Source of the DNA: Sphingomonas beigongshangi | GTDB taxonomy: Bacteria > Pseudomonadota > Alphaproteobacteria > Sphingomonadales > Sphingomonadaceae | Assembly (NCBI RefSeq): GCF_016820445.1 | Contig: NZ_JADHDT010000001.1 | Location: 558,001-622,000 of the forward strand | DNA length: 64,000 nucleotides | Direction: 5' to 3' | In this document: positions 1 through 9,229 of the stretch, in pieces | Numbering within the stretch: position 1 is the stretch's first letter | Layout of the letters: the number at the start of each line of letters is the position of its first letter | Made by a program: the position numbers and the translations under genes | The notes under the pieces: generated by a model | Told to the model about the DNA's origin: nothing | The model's input: only the letters and a program-made list of their open reading frames with translations | Database searches by the model: none

Positions 1-1327
1 CCGCCTGCCGGTCCACCGCGAGCGCCGCATGGTCGGCGCCGACGGGCAGCCATGGCGTGGCGGACGAGAAGCCGAGATGGGGTGCCTCGGCGCGCCACGG
101 CATCGGGGTCCGCGCACCGTCGCGCGACAGCGTGCGCGGCCAGTTGGCGATCGCCTCGGGATCGCGGAGCTGGTCGAACGGCACCTCGACCTGCGTCAGG
201 CCGAGCTCCTCGCCGTAATAGAGGAAGATGTTGCCGCGCAGCGACGCCAGCAGCAGCATCTTCATTCGCGCAAAGGCGCGGGCGTGGGCCGGCTCTGTCC
301 AACGGGAGATCGCGCGCGGCGCGTCGTGGTTCTCGAACGCCCAGCTCGGCCAGCCGACGCCCTCCGCTTCCGGCCATTTCGCGACCGCCTCCGCCACCGC
401 CGCCGGCGTCAGCGCCGGCGCGTAGAGAAAATCGAAGCCATAGGCGCTGTGCAGCCGCCGCCCCTCGGCGGTGAAAAGCTTCATCTCGCGGTCGCTGTCC
501 GCACCACCGACTTCGGCGACGGTGAAGCGCGCGTCGTAGCTGTCGAACAGCGCCCGGATCCGTTCCAGGAACCCGGGGATCGCGTCGTGGCTCTGGTTGT
601 AGCGATGCAGCTGATAGTCGAACGGGCGGGTGCGCGGAATGCCGTCGTCGTCGGGCGCGGGCGGATTGTCGCGGAAGGCGGGATCAAACATCATGAAGTT
701 GATCGCGTCGATCCGGAAACCATCGATGCCGCGCTCCAGCCAGAAGCGGGCGACATCGAGGAACGCCTGTTGCACCGCCGGGTGGTGCCCGTTGACCTGC
801 GGCTGCTCCTTCAGGAAATTGTGCATGTAATATTGGCGCCGGCGCGCGTCCCAGGTCCATGCCGGGCCGCCGAACACCGACTGCCAGTTGTTGGGGGGCG
901 AACCGTCCGGCTGGGGATCGTGCCAGACGTACCAGTCGGCATAGGGGTTGTCGCGGCTCTGGCGGCTTTGCTCGAACCAGGGGTGCCGGTCGCTGGTATG
1001 CGCCCAGACCTGGTCGATGATCACCTTCAGGCCGAGCGCGTGCGCCCGCGCGACGAGCGCGTCGAAATCCGCGAGCGTGCCGAAGATCGGGTCGACGTCG
1101 CAATAGTCGGAGACATCATAGCCGAAGTCGGCCATCGGCGACCGGAAGAAGGGCGACAGCCAGATCGCCTCGACGCCCAGGCCGGCGACGTGATCGAGAT
1201 GCGCCGTGATGCCCGCAAGATCCCCGATTCCATCGCCATTCGAGTCGGCGAAGCTGCGCGGATAGATCTGGTAAATGGTCGCACCGCGCCACCACGGCCG
1301 TTGCTGACGAGGCTGCATACCGCTCAT
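1..1327 (-). CDS. Alpha-glucosidase, GH13 (C-terminus beyond window)
   Basis: This GH13 enzyme probably cleaves maltodextrins, or alpha-1,4/1,6 oligosaccharides, to glucose. About 442 residues lie in the window and the C-terminal end is cut at position 1. It opens with the family signature WWRGATIYQIYPRSFADSNG. The GH13 catalytic triad is visible: nucleophile D207 in GFRIDAIN, acid/base E272 in VAEVGG and transition-state Asp D335 in FENHD. No signal peptide is seen, so it is probably cytoplasmic or periplasmic after a cryptic export. The start ATG at 1327 overlaps the stop of the upstream GH13 gene by ATGA, which implies one operon and coupled translation; a second in-frame ATG lies at 1318. 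Substrate specificity cannot be fixed from sequence alone. The GH13 assignment is firm; alpha-glucosidase rather than trehalose or sucrose hydrolase is inference. Confidence 0.9.
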   Translation of the reverse strand, partial: MSGMQPRQQRPWWRGATIYQIYPRSFADSNGDGIGDLAGITAHLDHVAGLGVEAIWLSPFFRSPMADFGYDVSDYCDVDPIFGTLADFDALVARAHALGLKVIIDQVWAHTSDRHPWFEQSRQSRDNPYADWYVWHDPQPDGSPPNNWQSVFGGPAWTWDARRRQYYMHNFLKEQPQVNGHHPAVQQAFLDVARFWLERGIDGFRIDAINFMMFDPAFRDNPPAPDDDGIPRTRPFDYQLHRYNQSHDAIPGFLERIRALFDSYDARFTVAEVGGADSDREMKLFTAEGRRLHSAYGFDFLYAPALTPAAVAEAVAKWPEAEGVGWPSWAFENHDAPRAISRWTEPAHARAFARMKMLLLASLRGNIFLYYGEELGLTQVEVPFDQLRDPEAIANWPRTLSRDGARTPMPWRAEAPHLGFSSATPWLPVGADHAALAVDRQA

Positions 1328-3174
1328 CGCGGCGCCTTCATCGCGCACACCGCATAGCCGAGCGGCGGCAACGTCACGGTAAGACTGCCGGGCGCCGCCA
1401 CCCTGCCGCATCCGCCGCCGGCCAGCGTCTGCGCCGACATGGCGCCGGCTTCGACCTGGACCTGCCGGGTCAGCGGCGCGGTCGAGCTGTTGAAGGCGAG
1501 CAGCACCTCCGCCTTGGTCGCGGGATCGATGCGGGAGACGGCGATGAGACCCGGCGTGTCCTGGCGAGCGCGCAGGACGGTCGAACCCCGCATCAGCGCC
1601 GGCGTCGCCGTACGCAGCTTCGAGAGCGTGGCGATTTCGCGGAACAGCGGATTGTCACGGCCGAAATGTTCGGTCGCGGTCGTGGTGGTGGTGCCGAGCA
1701 GGCGATTGTCGTTGTAGGAGGCGACCTTGCTGGCGAACATGTCTTCGCGCGAATCCTGGTCGTTGCCATCGCCGACGAAGCCCTGCTCGTCGCCCGAATA
1801 GATCGTCGGCACGCCGCGCAGCGTCAGCAGCATGGCATGCGCCAGTTGGACGCGCTTCAACACCTCGGCATCGTCCGCCTTGGGCAGGGCCTGGCGGACA
1901 TAGGTCGCGAGACGGCCGGCATCGTGGTTGCTGACGAAGGTCGGCAGCGTCTGCGCGGTCGCATAGCCGCCCTCGTACAGAGCATCGCCCAGCGTCAGCT
2001 TGTCCCAGGCACCGGTTTCCTGCTTGCCGGTGACGGTTTCGAGGATCGCCTGCCGGGTCGCGAAGTCGAGAATGCCGGGCAGCTTGTCGATGCGGGTATG
2101 TTCGGCGAGCAGTCCGACATCGAGCGTTTCGAACGCGACCTCGCCGAAGATGTGGAAATTGGGAATTCCCTTCGCCTTTGCGCGGGCCAGCATCGCGGGC
2201 ACGAACTTCTGCCAGAATGCCGGCTCGACATGGCGCGCGGTGTCGATGCGGAAGCCGTCGATGCCGAACCGGTCGATCCAGCCGCCGTAGATGTCGATCA
2301 TCCCGGCGACCACGCGCGGATTTTCGGTCATCACGTCGTCGAGGCCGCCAAAATCGCCCATCGTCGCGCTTTCGTCGAGGAACGTCGTGTTGCCGCGATT
2401 GTGGTAATAAAGCGGGTCGTTGAGCCACGCGGGGACCTTCACCGCCTTCTCCGCATCGGGAACGAAGGGCGTGTAGGCATAATTGGGGTTGGTCAGCTTC
2501 GCGAAATTCGCCGCACTGCCATCCTCGTCGCCGGTAAAGCCGGCGTTGATCGCAGGGCCGGTGACGCCGCCGCGCCGCTGATACGGATAGTCGGCGCGGC
2601 TGCGATACGGGCATTCGTTCTTACCGACGCATTCGCGATACTGGATCACGTCCGCGGTATGGTTGACGACTATGTCCATATAGACCTTCATGCCGCGCTC
2701 GTGGGCGGCGGCGACGAGGTCGGCGAAATCCTGGTTAGTGCCCAGATGGGGGTCGACCTGGGTGAAGTCGGTGATCCAGTAGCCGTGGTAGCCCGCGGAC
2801 TGTTGCCCCGGCGCGCCCTGAACCGCCTTGTTCTTGAATATCGGCCCGACCCAGATCGCGGTGGCGCCGAGCGCCTGGATATAGTCGAGACGGCGGGTCA
2901 ACCCCTTCAGATCGCCGCCGTGATACCATCCCTTCGCAGTCGGGTCGTAGCCGGTCACGCTGCGGTCGCCGGTCAAACCGCCGCGGTCGTTGGACGGATC
3001 GGCGTTGTCGAACCGGTCGGGAAGCAGGAAGTAGATCACTTCGTCCTGGGGCGGCCGCGCGCGGAAGTCGGAAGCGGCGGCCTGCGCTCCCGCGACGCCA
3101 GGAGGCGCAACCGCGGCTACAAGGGCGCAAAGCGCGGCGGCGATGGCGAAATGTCGTGGCGCGTTTCGGCGCAT
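1324..3174 (-). CDS. Exported GH13 alpha-amylase / cyclomaltodextrinase-like
   Basis: A 616-residue GH13 protein with an N-terminal signal peptide (hydrophobic stretch about residues 9-30, Ala-rich cleavage near AGAQA), so it should act in the periplasm or outside the cell on starch or maltodextrin. The four GH13 regions are present: DIVVNH, GFRIDTARH with nucleophile D311, IFGEVAFE with acid/base E345, and SNHDAGR with D418. The C-terminal part (about 520-616) is a beta domain. It is the first gene of an operon with the alpha-glucosidase that follows by ATGA overlap. The divergent LacI gene starts 160 bp away, and the intergenic region holds a palindromic site centred on ATACGTAT that probably controls both directions. 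Family is certain; amylase versus neopullulanase/cyclomaltodextrinase is not settled. Confidence 0.92.
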   Translation of the reverse strand: MRRNAPRHFAIAAALCALVAAVAPPGVAGAQAAASDFRARPPQDEVIYFLLPDRFDNADPSNDRGGLTGDRSVTGYDPTAKGWYHGGDLKGLTRRLDYIQALGATAIWVGPIFKNKAVQGAPGQQSAGYHGYWITDFTQVDPHLGTNQDFADLVAAAHERGMKVYMDIVVNHTADVIQYRECVGKNECPYRSRADYPYQRRGGVTGPAINAGFTGDEDGSAANFAKLTNPNYAYTPFVPDAEKAVKVPAWLNDPLYYHNRGNTTFLDESATMGDFGGLDDVMTENPRVVAGMIDIYGGWIDRFGIDGFRIDTARHVEPAFWQKFVPAMLARAKAKGIPNFHIFGEVAFETLDVGLLAEHTRIDKLPGILDFATRQAILETVTGKQETGAWDKLTLGDALYEGGYATAQTLPTFVSNHDAGRLATYVRQALPKADDAEVLKRVQLAHAMLLTLRGVPTIYSGDEQGFVGDGNDQDSREDMFASKVASYNDNRLLGTTTTTATEHFGRDNPLFREIATLSKLRTATPALMRGSTVLRARQDTPGLIAVSRIDPATKAEVLLAFNSSTAPLTRQVQVEAGAMSAQTLAGGGCGRVAAPGSLTVTLPPLGYAVCAMKAPR

Positions 3175-3278
3175 GGCAGGCCCCTCCCGGTCGTATCACA
3201 GGTTCGCGCGGAACGATGCCTGTGCCGCCCGCGTCGGGGCCGTTCTGGGTAAGCGGCACGCACAAGCCAAGCGCAAGG

Positions 3279-3290
3279 CATACGTATTCA
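3279..3290. promoter_or_regulatory. Putative LacI-family operator (alpha-glucan regulon)
   Basis: CATACGTATTCA contains the perfect palindrome ATACGTAT (3280-3287) with a central CpG, typical of LacI/GalR operators. The identical 12-mer recurs at 9179-9190 before the TBDR gene. It lies between the divergent GH13 operon and the LacI gene, so the adjacent regulator is the obvious candidate to bind it. This is inference from position and repetition. Confidence 0.6.
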
Positions 3291-3333
3291 CGCGACCCTT
3301 TCGTCTTTTCTGCCACTGGTCTATTGCGCAGCA

Positions 3334-4377
3334 ATGACGGCGAAGACGCGCAGCAGGGGAACCAGCGACAAGCCGACGTCGTTCGACATTGCCGCCCGCG
3401 CCGGTGTCTCCCAGCCGACGGTCAGCCGGGCGTTGCGTGGCGATCCCACGGTGAGCGCGGCGACCCGGATGCGGATCGAGGCGATCGCGCACCAATTGAA
3501 TTACAAGGTCGACAAGAACGCCTCGTCGCTGCGGCGCGGCCAGACGATGACGCTGGCGCTGCTGTTCTTCGAGGACCCGCTGCCCGACGGTACGTACATC
3601 AATCCCTTCTTCCTTTCGATGTTGGGATCGATCCTGCGGACATGCGCCGCACGCGGCTACGACCTGCTGACGTCGTTCCAGCATCTCTCCGCCGATTGGC
3701 ACATGGACTATGAGGACAGCCGCAAGGCGGACGGGATCATCCTGCTCGGCTACGGCGATTACGAGGTCTACAAGGCGCGCCTCGAGGCGCTGCGCGCGCA
3801 GGGAACGCATTTCGTGCGCTGGGGTGCGGTGGATCCCGACGGGCTGGCGACGACCATCGGGAGCGACAATATCGCCGGCGGACGCGCTGCCGGCGAACAT
3901 CTGATCGCCCGGGGCCGCCGCCGCGTCGCCTTCATCGGGCAAGCGGACGACCATTATCCCGAATTTCGCGATCGCTATCACGGCATGGCGCAAGCGCTCC
4001 GCGCGGCCGGATTGGCGGTCGACCCGGGACTGCATGCGGATTCGCTGTCGGTGGAACAGGGCGGCTATGACGCCATGCAGCGGTTGCTGGTGCGCGGCAT
4101 TCCGTTCGATGCCTTGTTCGCCGCGTCCGACCTCATCGCGCTCGGTGCGATGCGAGCGCTGGCGGAAGCCGGCCTGCGCGTGCCGGCCGACGTGTCGGTG
4201 GTCGGCTTCGACGACATTCCGGCTGCCGCGACGACGCAGCCGTCGCTGACCACCGTGGCGCAGGACTATCGTTTGGCCGGCGAGGTCCTCGTCGACACGC
4301 TGCTGCGCCGTATCGCCGATCAGCCGACACAGGCGAGCCTGCTGCTGCCCCGTCTCGTCGTGCGGGGATCGAGCTGA
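3334..4377 (+). CDS. LacI/GalR-family transcriptional regulator (alpha-glucan locus)
   Basis: A 347-residue LacI-type repressor. The N-terminal helix-turn-helix is clear (DIAARAGVSQPTVSRALRGD, about residues 19-38), followed by the hinge helix region and a periplasmic-binding-protein-like sugar domain ending with the family motif VGFDDIP (about 290). It is divergent from the GH13 operon and convergent with the halogenase gene, and an ATACGTAT operator lies 47 bp upstream of its start. By analogy with maltose regulators of related bacteria it probably derepresses the GH13 genes and the TBDR at 6142-9060 when a maltose-type sugar is present. The effector is not determinable here. No strong Shine-Dalgarno sequence precedes the ATG. 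Confidence 0.93.
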   Translation: MTAKTRSRGTSDKPTSFDIAARAGVSQPTVSRALRGDPTVSAATRMRIEAIAHQLNYKVDKNASSLRRGQTMTLALLFFEDPLPDGTYINPFFLSMLGSILRTCAARGYDLLTSFQHLSADWHMDYEDSRKADGIILLGYGDYEVYKARLEALRAQGTHFVRWGAVDPDGLATTIGSDNIAGGRAAGEHLIARGRRRVAFIGQADDHYPEFRDRYHGMAQALRAAGLAVDPGLHADSLSVEQGGYDAMQRLLVRGIPFDALFAASDLIALGAMRALAEAGLRVPADVSVVGFDDIPAAATTQPSLTTVAQDYRLAGEVLVDTLLRRIADQPTQASLLLPRLVVRGSS

Positions 4378-4459
4378 CGGCTCTGGCCGTAATTCGATCC
4401 GCCACGTGGGAGCGGTGCCGGCCCTCAGCCCCCTCGATCAAGCCTTGCCGGATCGCAAT

Positions 4460-5953
4460 CTAGCGCCGCATCGCGCAGTGGCGCGCGATGAAGGACTCGT
4501 GCGTCGCAAGGGCGCCGGCCTCGCGACGGTAGAGCAGCGGCAGCGTCTCCATATATTCCGCAAGATCGGCGTCGGGGATCGTATCGGCGAACGGATGGTG
4601 CGACCGCGCCGTCACGCCCTGCCCTGCCAGCACCTGCAGCCAGCCGTCCTCGGTGAACAGTTCCTCGTGCTCGCGCGTGATGACGCCCGTCTCGCGCCAC
4701 AGATCGATCTTCGCCTGCAGGCTGTCCGGCAGCGCCATCGTCCGGCAGGCCTGCCAGAAGGGTTCTTCGCGACCGTTCGCCCAATAATGCAGGATCAGGA
4801 AATCGCGGATACGCTCCATCTCGAAATCGGTCTGTCGGTTGTATTCGCTGCGCAGCGCGGCCGCGACGGGCATGGCCGGCAACAGCTTCACGAGCCGCGC
4901 GATCGCCGCCTGGATGAGGTGGATGCTGGTCGACTCAAGCGGTTCGAGAAAGCCGCTGGCAAGGCCGAGTGCAACGACATTGTGGCTCCACGCCTTGCGC
5001 CGACGTCCGGTAACGAAGCGCAGCGGCCGGGGGTCGCCGGTCGGCTCGCCGTCCAGGTTTCCGGCAAGCACCGCCATGGCCTCGTCGTCGCTGGTGAAGG
5101 CGCTGCAATAGACGTGTCCGTTACCGGTTCGATGCTGGAGGGGGATGCGCCACTGCCACCCCGCCGACTTTGCGATCGCCCGCGTATAGGGCATGGGCGC
5201 GCCCGTTCCCGTGCTCGGCTGTGCAACCGCACGGTCGCAGGGCAGCCAGCGCGACCAGTCTTCATAGCCGGCCTGCAAGGCACCTTCGATCAGCAGCGCG
5301 CGAAAGCCCGTGCAATCGAGGAACAGGTCCCCCGCCACGCGCTCGCCGCCGTCGAGCACCAGGGCGGTGACGTCGCCACTTTCTCCATCGCGCTCGACCG
5401 CGGCGATCCGCCCCTCGGTCCGTGACACGCCGCGGTTCTGCGCGAACCGCCGAAGATAGGCGGCGTAGAGGTTCGCGTCGAAGTGGAAGGCATAGGGAAT
5501 CGCCGGGATCGTCCGCGCGGTGAGGGGCGCGCCGCGATGCATGCGGCCGGCACGCGCCGCGACTTCGTTCATGCAATAGTCGCCGAGCGGGCCCGCGACT
5601 CCCTCGGCCTGCGCGCGCAACCAGTAATGCTGGAACGGCACGGGTCCGACGTCTCGGCCAACATCGCCAAAGGCGTGCATGTAACTGTGCCTCGGCGCCG
5701 TCCAGCCGTCGAAGGCGATCCCGAGCTTGAAGGTGCCGCCCGTCGCTCGGAGGAACGCGTCCTCGTCCAGGCCCAGCGCCTGGTTGAAGAGGCGGATCTG
5801 CGGGATTGTCGCCTCACCGACGCCGACGGTGCCGATCGCCTCCGACTCCACCAGGTGGATGCGGATGTGCTCGCCCATCAGATGGCCGAGCGCGGCGGCC
5901 GCCATCCAGCCCGCGGTGCCGCCGCCTGCGATGACGATGGTCTTCAGGGTCAT
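4460..5953 (-). CDS. Flavin-dependent tryptophan-halogenase family protein A
   Basis: A 497-residue member of the FAD-dependent tryptophan halogenase family (Trp_halogenase, PrnA-like). Seen directly: the N-terminal dinucleotide motif GGGTAGW (residues 10-16), a lysine at K76 in TFKLGIAF matching the catalytic Lys of PrnA, the WQWRIPLQHR block and the EPLESTSIHLIQ block that carries the conserved Glu. No signal peptide, so cytoplasmic with reduced FAD. I chose ATG 5953 because AGAGG lies 9 nt upstream; the in-frame ATG at 5962 abuts that sequence. It lies downstream of a TBDR gene but is separated from it by a strong terminator. No biosynthetic cluster is nearby, so halogenation of tryptophan is doubtful and the true substrate is unknown. 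Confidence 0.88.
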   Translation of the reverse strand: MTLKTIVIAGGGTAGWMAAAALGHLMGEHIRIHLVESEAIGTVGVGEATIPQIRLFNQALGLDEDAFLRATGGTFKLGIAFDGWTAPRHSYMHAFGDVGRDVGPVPFQHYWLRAQAEGVAGPLGDYCMNEVAARAGRMHRGAPLTARTIPAIPYAFHFDANLYAAYLRRFAQNRGVSRTEGRIAAVERDGESGDVTALVLDGGERVAGDLFLDCTGFRALLIEGALQAGYEDWSRWLPCDRAVAQPSTGTGAPMPYTRAIAKSAGWQWRIPLQHRTGNGHVYCSAFTSDDEAMAVLAGNLDGEPTGDPRPLRFVTGRRRKAWSHNVVALGLASGFLEPLESTSIHLIQAAIARLVKLLPAMPVAAALRSEYNRQTDFEMERIRDFLILHYWANGREEPFWQACRTMALPDSLQAKIDLWRETGVITREHEELFTEDGWLQVLAGQGVTARSHHPFADTIPDADLAEYMETLPLLYRREAGALATHESFIARHCAMRR

Positions 5954-6083
5954 GAATGGCATCCTCTGCTGTGCCGATCTTCGGGCTGGACCGGTCCCGG
6001 CCCCCACCGTGCCATGTACCTACCGTCCGTACATCTTGCGGAACGGTGCCCGCAGAACAAGCCCGGGGCTGGCGTGAATTGGA

Positions 6084-6122
6084 AACAAAAAGGGCTGCCG
6101 CCGGATCGCGGCGACAGCCCTT
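6084..6122 (-). terminator. Intrinsic terminator after TBDR A
   Basis: Arms AAGGGCTG (6090-6097) and CAGCCCTT (6115-6122) with inner CGCCG/CGGCG pairing form a long GC stem. On the minus strand it is followed by TTTTTGT. It sits 20 bp past the TBDR stop and separates that gene from the halogenase start at 5953. Confidence 0.85.
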
Positions 6123-6141
6123 GAGGCGGGGAGGAAGAGGA

Positions 6142-9060
6142 TCAGAACTTGTAGCTGATGCCGATATAGTAATCGCGGCCGTAGCGCTGATAATCGATGA
6201 CCTGCCGCGGATCGTTGTTCTGGTAGGTGACGAACGGACGGTCGGTCAGGTTCTTGCCCTGCGCGAGGATCGAGAAGCCCTTCAGGAAGCCGCTCTGGAA
6301 CTCGTAGCCGATCTGGGCATCGAGGATCGCCTCGTCCTTCGCCGTCCGGTACGTCGGGCTCGCCGAAAGGCCGGCGACCTCTGCCAGGAACGACGACCGG
6401 TAGCGGTAGTTCGCCCGCGCCTGGAAGCCCCACTTCTCGAAATAGAGCGTGCCGCTAGCCGTGACGTCCGACAGGCCCGGCAGGGTGATCGGGGTCGGGT
6501 TGTTGGCATATTTGATGGTGGAGTCGGTGTAGCCGCCGGTCACGAAGATGCCGAACCCGTCAAGCGCGCTGGTGATCGACTTGAACGGCAGCGAGATCGT
6601 GCCCTCGACACCCAGGATCTCGCCGCGACCCGTGTTCGCGGGCGCCGAGACGGTGCCGATCGTCTGATTCGCCGCAATGACCTGCGCCTGCTGGGCCGAC
6701 GTCAGCGCCGGCAACAGGCCCGAGAAGTCGTAGGCATAGCTGTTGTTCGGATCGACGAAGTCGGTCAGGTGCTTGAAGTAGGTTGCGACCGCGACGTAGC
6801 CGCCGCCCGAAAAGTACTTTTCGAACGAAAGATCGATGTTGGTCGACTGGTAGGGACGCAGCGCGACGTTGCCGCCGCTGGACGAGAAGACCGGGAACAG
6901 CAGGCCGGGCTGCGTGCGTCCGATGTTGGCGATGTTGATCGACACGTCCTGCGTCACGCGCTCCTGGTCGAGACGCGGCCGGATCATCGTCTGCGACGCA
7001 CCCATCTTCACATAGCCGCTCGGTATCAGCTCGACCGAGAAGGTCGCGCTCGGCAGGAAGTTGGTGTACGTTTCCTTCTGGTTCGCCGGGGCGATCGTCA
7101 CGACGCCGTTGTTAACGCTGGCGATCTGTCCGGTGCCACGCTGCTGGCTGCGTACGACCTGTGCGCCCAGCGCGCCCTTGACGGCCTTGCCGCCGACCTC
7201 GCCGTCGAGATTGATCTGCGCATAGCCAGTCCACACGTCCTCGGTGACGACATTGTCGCGGACCAGCGAGGACGGACGACCGTCGAACGCCTTGTTGAGC
7301 GCGTTGTTATAAACGTAGAGCGGGTCCCACGTCAGCATCGCGGGGATGCCGAGATAGGCGAGCGGCACGTTGGTGCCGAGCAGCGCCGCGGTCGGCACCG
7401 GCGCACTGGTCGGCGTGCCGCTGGCCACGGTGCAGCCCGTGCCGCCGCCGGTCGGGCACAGGAAATAGGACGAATAGGCGCTGGTCTTCTCGCGACGGCT
7501 GTAGTTGCCGCCGACTTCCCAGCTCTTCACCACGCTGCCGTCGATCTCGCCGTTGAAGCTCGCACGCAGCGACTTCAGATCGTCCTTGAAGCTCGGCCGG
7601 TTGAGGAAGCCCGACTGAACCACGGGCTGCGTGCCGTTGTAGCCCCAACCCTGCGGGTCGGTGAGCTTGAAGATGTTGGTGTTGGTATAGTCGAGCGTCG
7701 GCACGATGCGATACGTGCCGTTGGCATTCTGCGTCACGGTGACGCGATCGGGAACCCCGCTCTTCTGATAGCCGGTGCCGGCGTTGGTCTCGAGCAGGAA
7801 GTCCGTGCGGGTCGCGCGGCTCCAGCTCGCATCGACGTTGAAGTGGATCCGGTCGGTGACCTTCAGGTCGTTGTTCCAGCCGAGCGACAGGTTCTCCGCG
7901 TCGCGACGATTATAGTCGTTGCGCATGACGGCGAACACGTTGCTGAAGGTGGTCGCGGTCGCAAACCCGTTCGAGGTCTGGATGCCGCTCTTGACCGGAT
8001 CGGAGAAGCCCAGCGGGAATTCGACGCCGCGCAGGTGCTGCTCTTCCTTGAACTTCGAGTAGAGCGCATCGAACGTCGAATGGAAATTCTCCGACGGCTG
8101 CCATTCGATCGTCGCGACGCCACCGTAGCGGCGCAGCTCGTTCGACTGGACATAGGGCTTGGCGCCGCCGAGCACATAAGGATCGGCCGCGGTGCCGCTG
8201 CCCGAATAGCCCCAGGCGTTGTAGCGCTCGTCCTGCGACGGCGTCTGGGTCGCCGAGACGCCGAGCGCGATGCCGAGCGTGTCGTTGGCGAACTTGTCGA
8301 CATAGGTCGCCGACGCACGATAGCCGTAGCGCGACGAGTCCGGGTTGAGGTTGTCGATGCCGTTCATCTGGCCACGGGCATTGATCGCGAACACGCGGCC
8401 GGGCTGGTCCAGCGGACGCAGCATGCGCAGGTCGACGGTGCCCGAGATGCCCGCGGCGATCAGCGACGCATTGGCGGACTTGTAGACGTTGACGTTGCGG
8501 AAGAATTCCGACGGATACTGGTCGTATTCGACGCCGCGGTTGTCACCGACGGTCACCTGCTCGCGACCGTTCAGCAGCGTGGTCGAGAAGTCGGGGCCGA
8601 GGCCGCGGATCGACAGGCGCTGGTCGCGCCCTTCCAGGCGCTGCGCGGTGACGCCGGGAAGACGCGCCAGGCTGTCGGCGATCGACACGTCGGGCAGCTT
8701 GCCGACGTCCTCGGCCGAGACGCTGTCGACGATCAGCGCGGAGTCGCGCTTGATCTTGGCGGAGCTGGCGAGGCTGGCGCGGATGCCGGTGACGACGATG
8801 TCCTGGCCACCTTCGTCCTGCACGGCGTTCGACTGGGTCTGCGCCTGCTCGGCATTCTGGTTCGGGGTCGGTTCCGCGGCGGGAGCCGGCGCCTGGACCG
8901 TCGCGGCCGCCGGCGGGTTGGCGTTGGGCGACTGCGGGTTCGGGGTTTCCTGCGCAAACGCAGCGCCGCCCGTTACCAGGAACAGGCTGCCGAGGCCGAC
9001 GGTGGTGGAGCGGAGTGCGCAGCGGCTGCGCAGCGAAAACGACGAAACGGAACGGGCCAC
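6142..9060 (-). CDS. TonB-dependent receptor A (probable maltodextrin uptake)
   Basis: A 972-residue outer-membrane receptor. It has a signal peptide (residues 1-36, ending GGAAFAQ), a Pro/Ala/Gln-rich spacer, a TonB box-like DIVVTGIRAS near residue 88, a plug domain (GKLPDVSIADSLARLPGV, RLSIRGLGPDFSTTLLNG) and a beta-barrel ending in the C-terminal aromatic YKF. The layout matches the Xanthomonas/Caulobacter TBDR family for glycans (TIGR01782-like). The start is GTG at 9060 with GGGGGAGGA 8 nt upstream. An ATACGTAT site lies 120 bp upstream, identical to the site at the GH13 operon, so it probably imports maltodextrins under the same LacI regulator. A strong terminator follows. Receptor class is certain; ligand is inference from context. 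Confidence 0.93.
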   Translation of the reverse strand: MARSVSSFSLRSRCALRSTTVGLGSLFLVTGGAAFAQETPNPQSPNANPPAAATVQAPAPAAEPTPNQNAEQAQTQSNAVQDEGGQDIVVTGIRASLASSAKIKRDSALIVDSVSAEDVGKLPDVSIADSLARLPGVTAQRLEGRDQRLSIRGLGPDFSTTLLNGREQVTVGDNRGVEYDQYPSEFFRNVNVYKSANASLIAAGISGTVDLRMLRPLDQPGRVFAINARGQMNGIDNLNPDSSRYGYRASATYVDKFANDTLGIALGVSATQTPSQDERYNAWGYSGSGTAADPYVLGGAKPYVQSNELRRYGGVATIEWQPSENFHSTFDALYSKFKEEQHLRGVEFPLGFSDPVKSGIQTSNGFATATTFSNVFAVMRNDYNRRDAENLSLGWNNDLKVTDRIHFNVDASWSRATRTDFLLETNAGTGYQKSGVPDRVTVTQNANGTYRIVPTLDYTNTNIFKLTDPQGWGYNGTQPVVQSGFLNRPSFKDDLKSLRASFNGEIDGSVVKSWEVGGNYSRREKTSAYSSYFLCPTGGGTGCTVASGTPTSAPVPTAALLGTNVPLAYLGIPAMLTWDPLYVYNNALNKAFDGRPSSLVRDNVVTEDVWTGYAQINLDGEVGGKAVKGALGAQVVRSQQRGTGQIASVNNGVVTIAPANQKETYTNFLPSATFSVELIPSGYVKMGASQTMIRPRLDQERVTQDVSINIANIGRTQPGLLFPVFSSSGGNVALRPYQSTNIDLSFEKYFSGGGYVAVATYFKHLTDFVDPNNSYAYDFSGLLPALTSAQQAQVIAANQTIGTVSAPANTGRGEILGVEGTISLPFKSITSALDGFGIFVTGGYTDSTIKYANNPTPITLPGLSDVTASGTLYFEKWGFQARANYRYRSSFLAEVAGLSASPTYRTAKDEAILDAQIGYEFQSGFLKGFSILAQGKNLTDRPFVTYQNNDPRQVIDYQRYGRDYYIGISYKF

Positions 9061-9178
9061 GAGAAGAATCCTCCCCCTTGAAGTGATACCGTGCCCTCGC
9101 CCCCTGGCATGGGAGGACGATCGGCCGGTCTAACCCGAGCGCTTGTGAACAAAGGGGGATTTCGTGCCAACATGGCCA

Positions 9179-9190
9179 CATACGTATTCA
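9179..9190. promoter_or_regulatory. Putative LacI-family operator before TBDR A
   Basis: CATACGTATTCA, identical over 12 bases to 3279-3290, with the palindrome ATACGTAT at 9180-9187. It lies 119 bp upstream of the GTG start of the minus-strand TBDR. It probably links that gene to the regulator at 3334-4377. Confidence 0.6.
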
Positions 9191-9229
9191 TGCGCCACGG
9201 GGGGCGCGTGATATTCCGGCAACATACCG

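Noticed and set aside
5956-9081. A very long open frame on the plus strand opposite TBDR A, and similar ones opposite TBDR B, lacZ and the SMP-30/ALDH region
   Set aside because: High GC and codon bias leave antisense frames open. The products are Arg/Asp/Val-rich without domains, while the opposite strand carries complete, motif-rich proteins.
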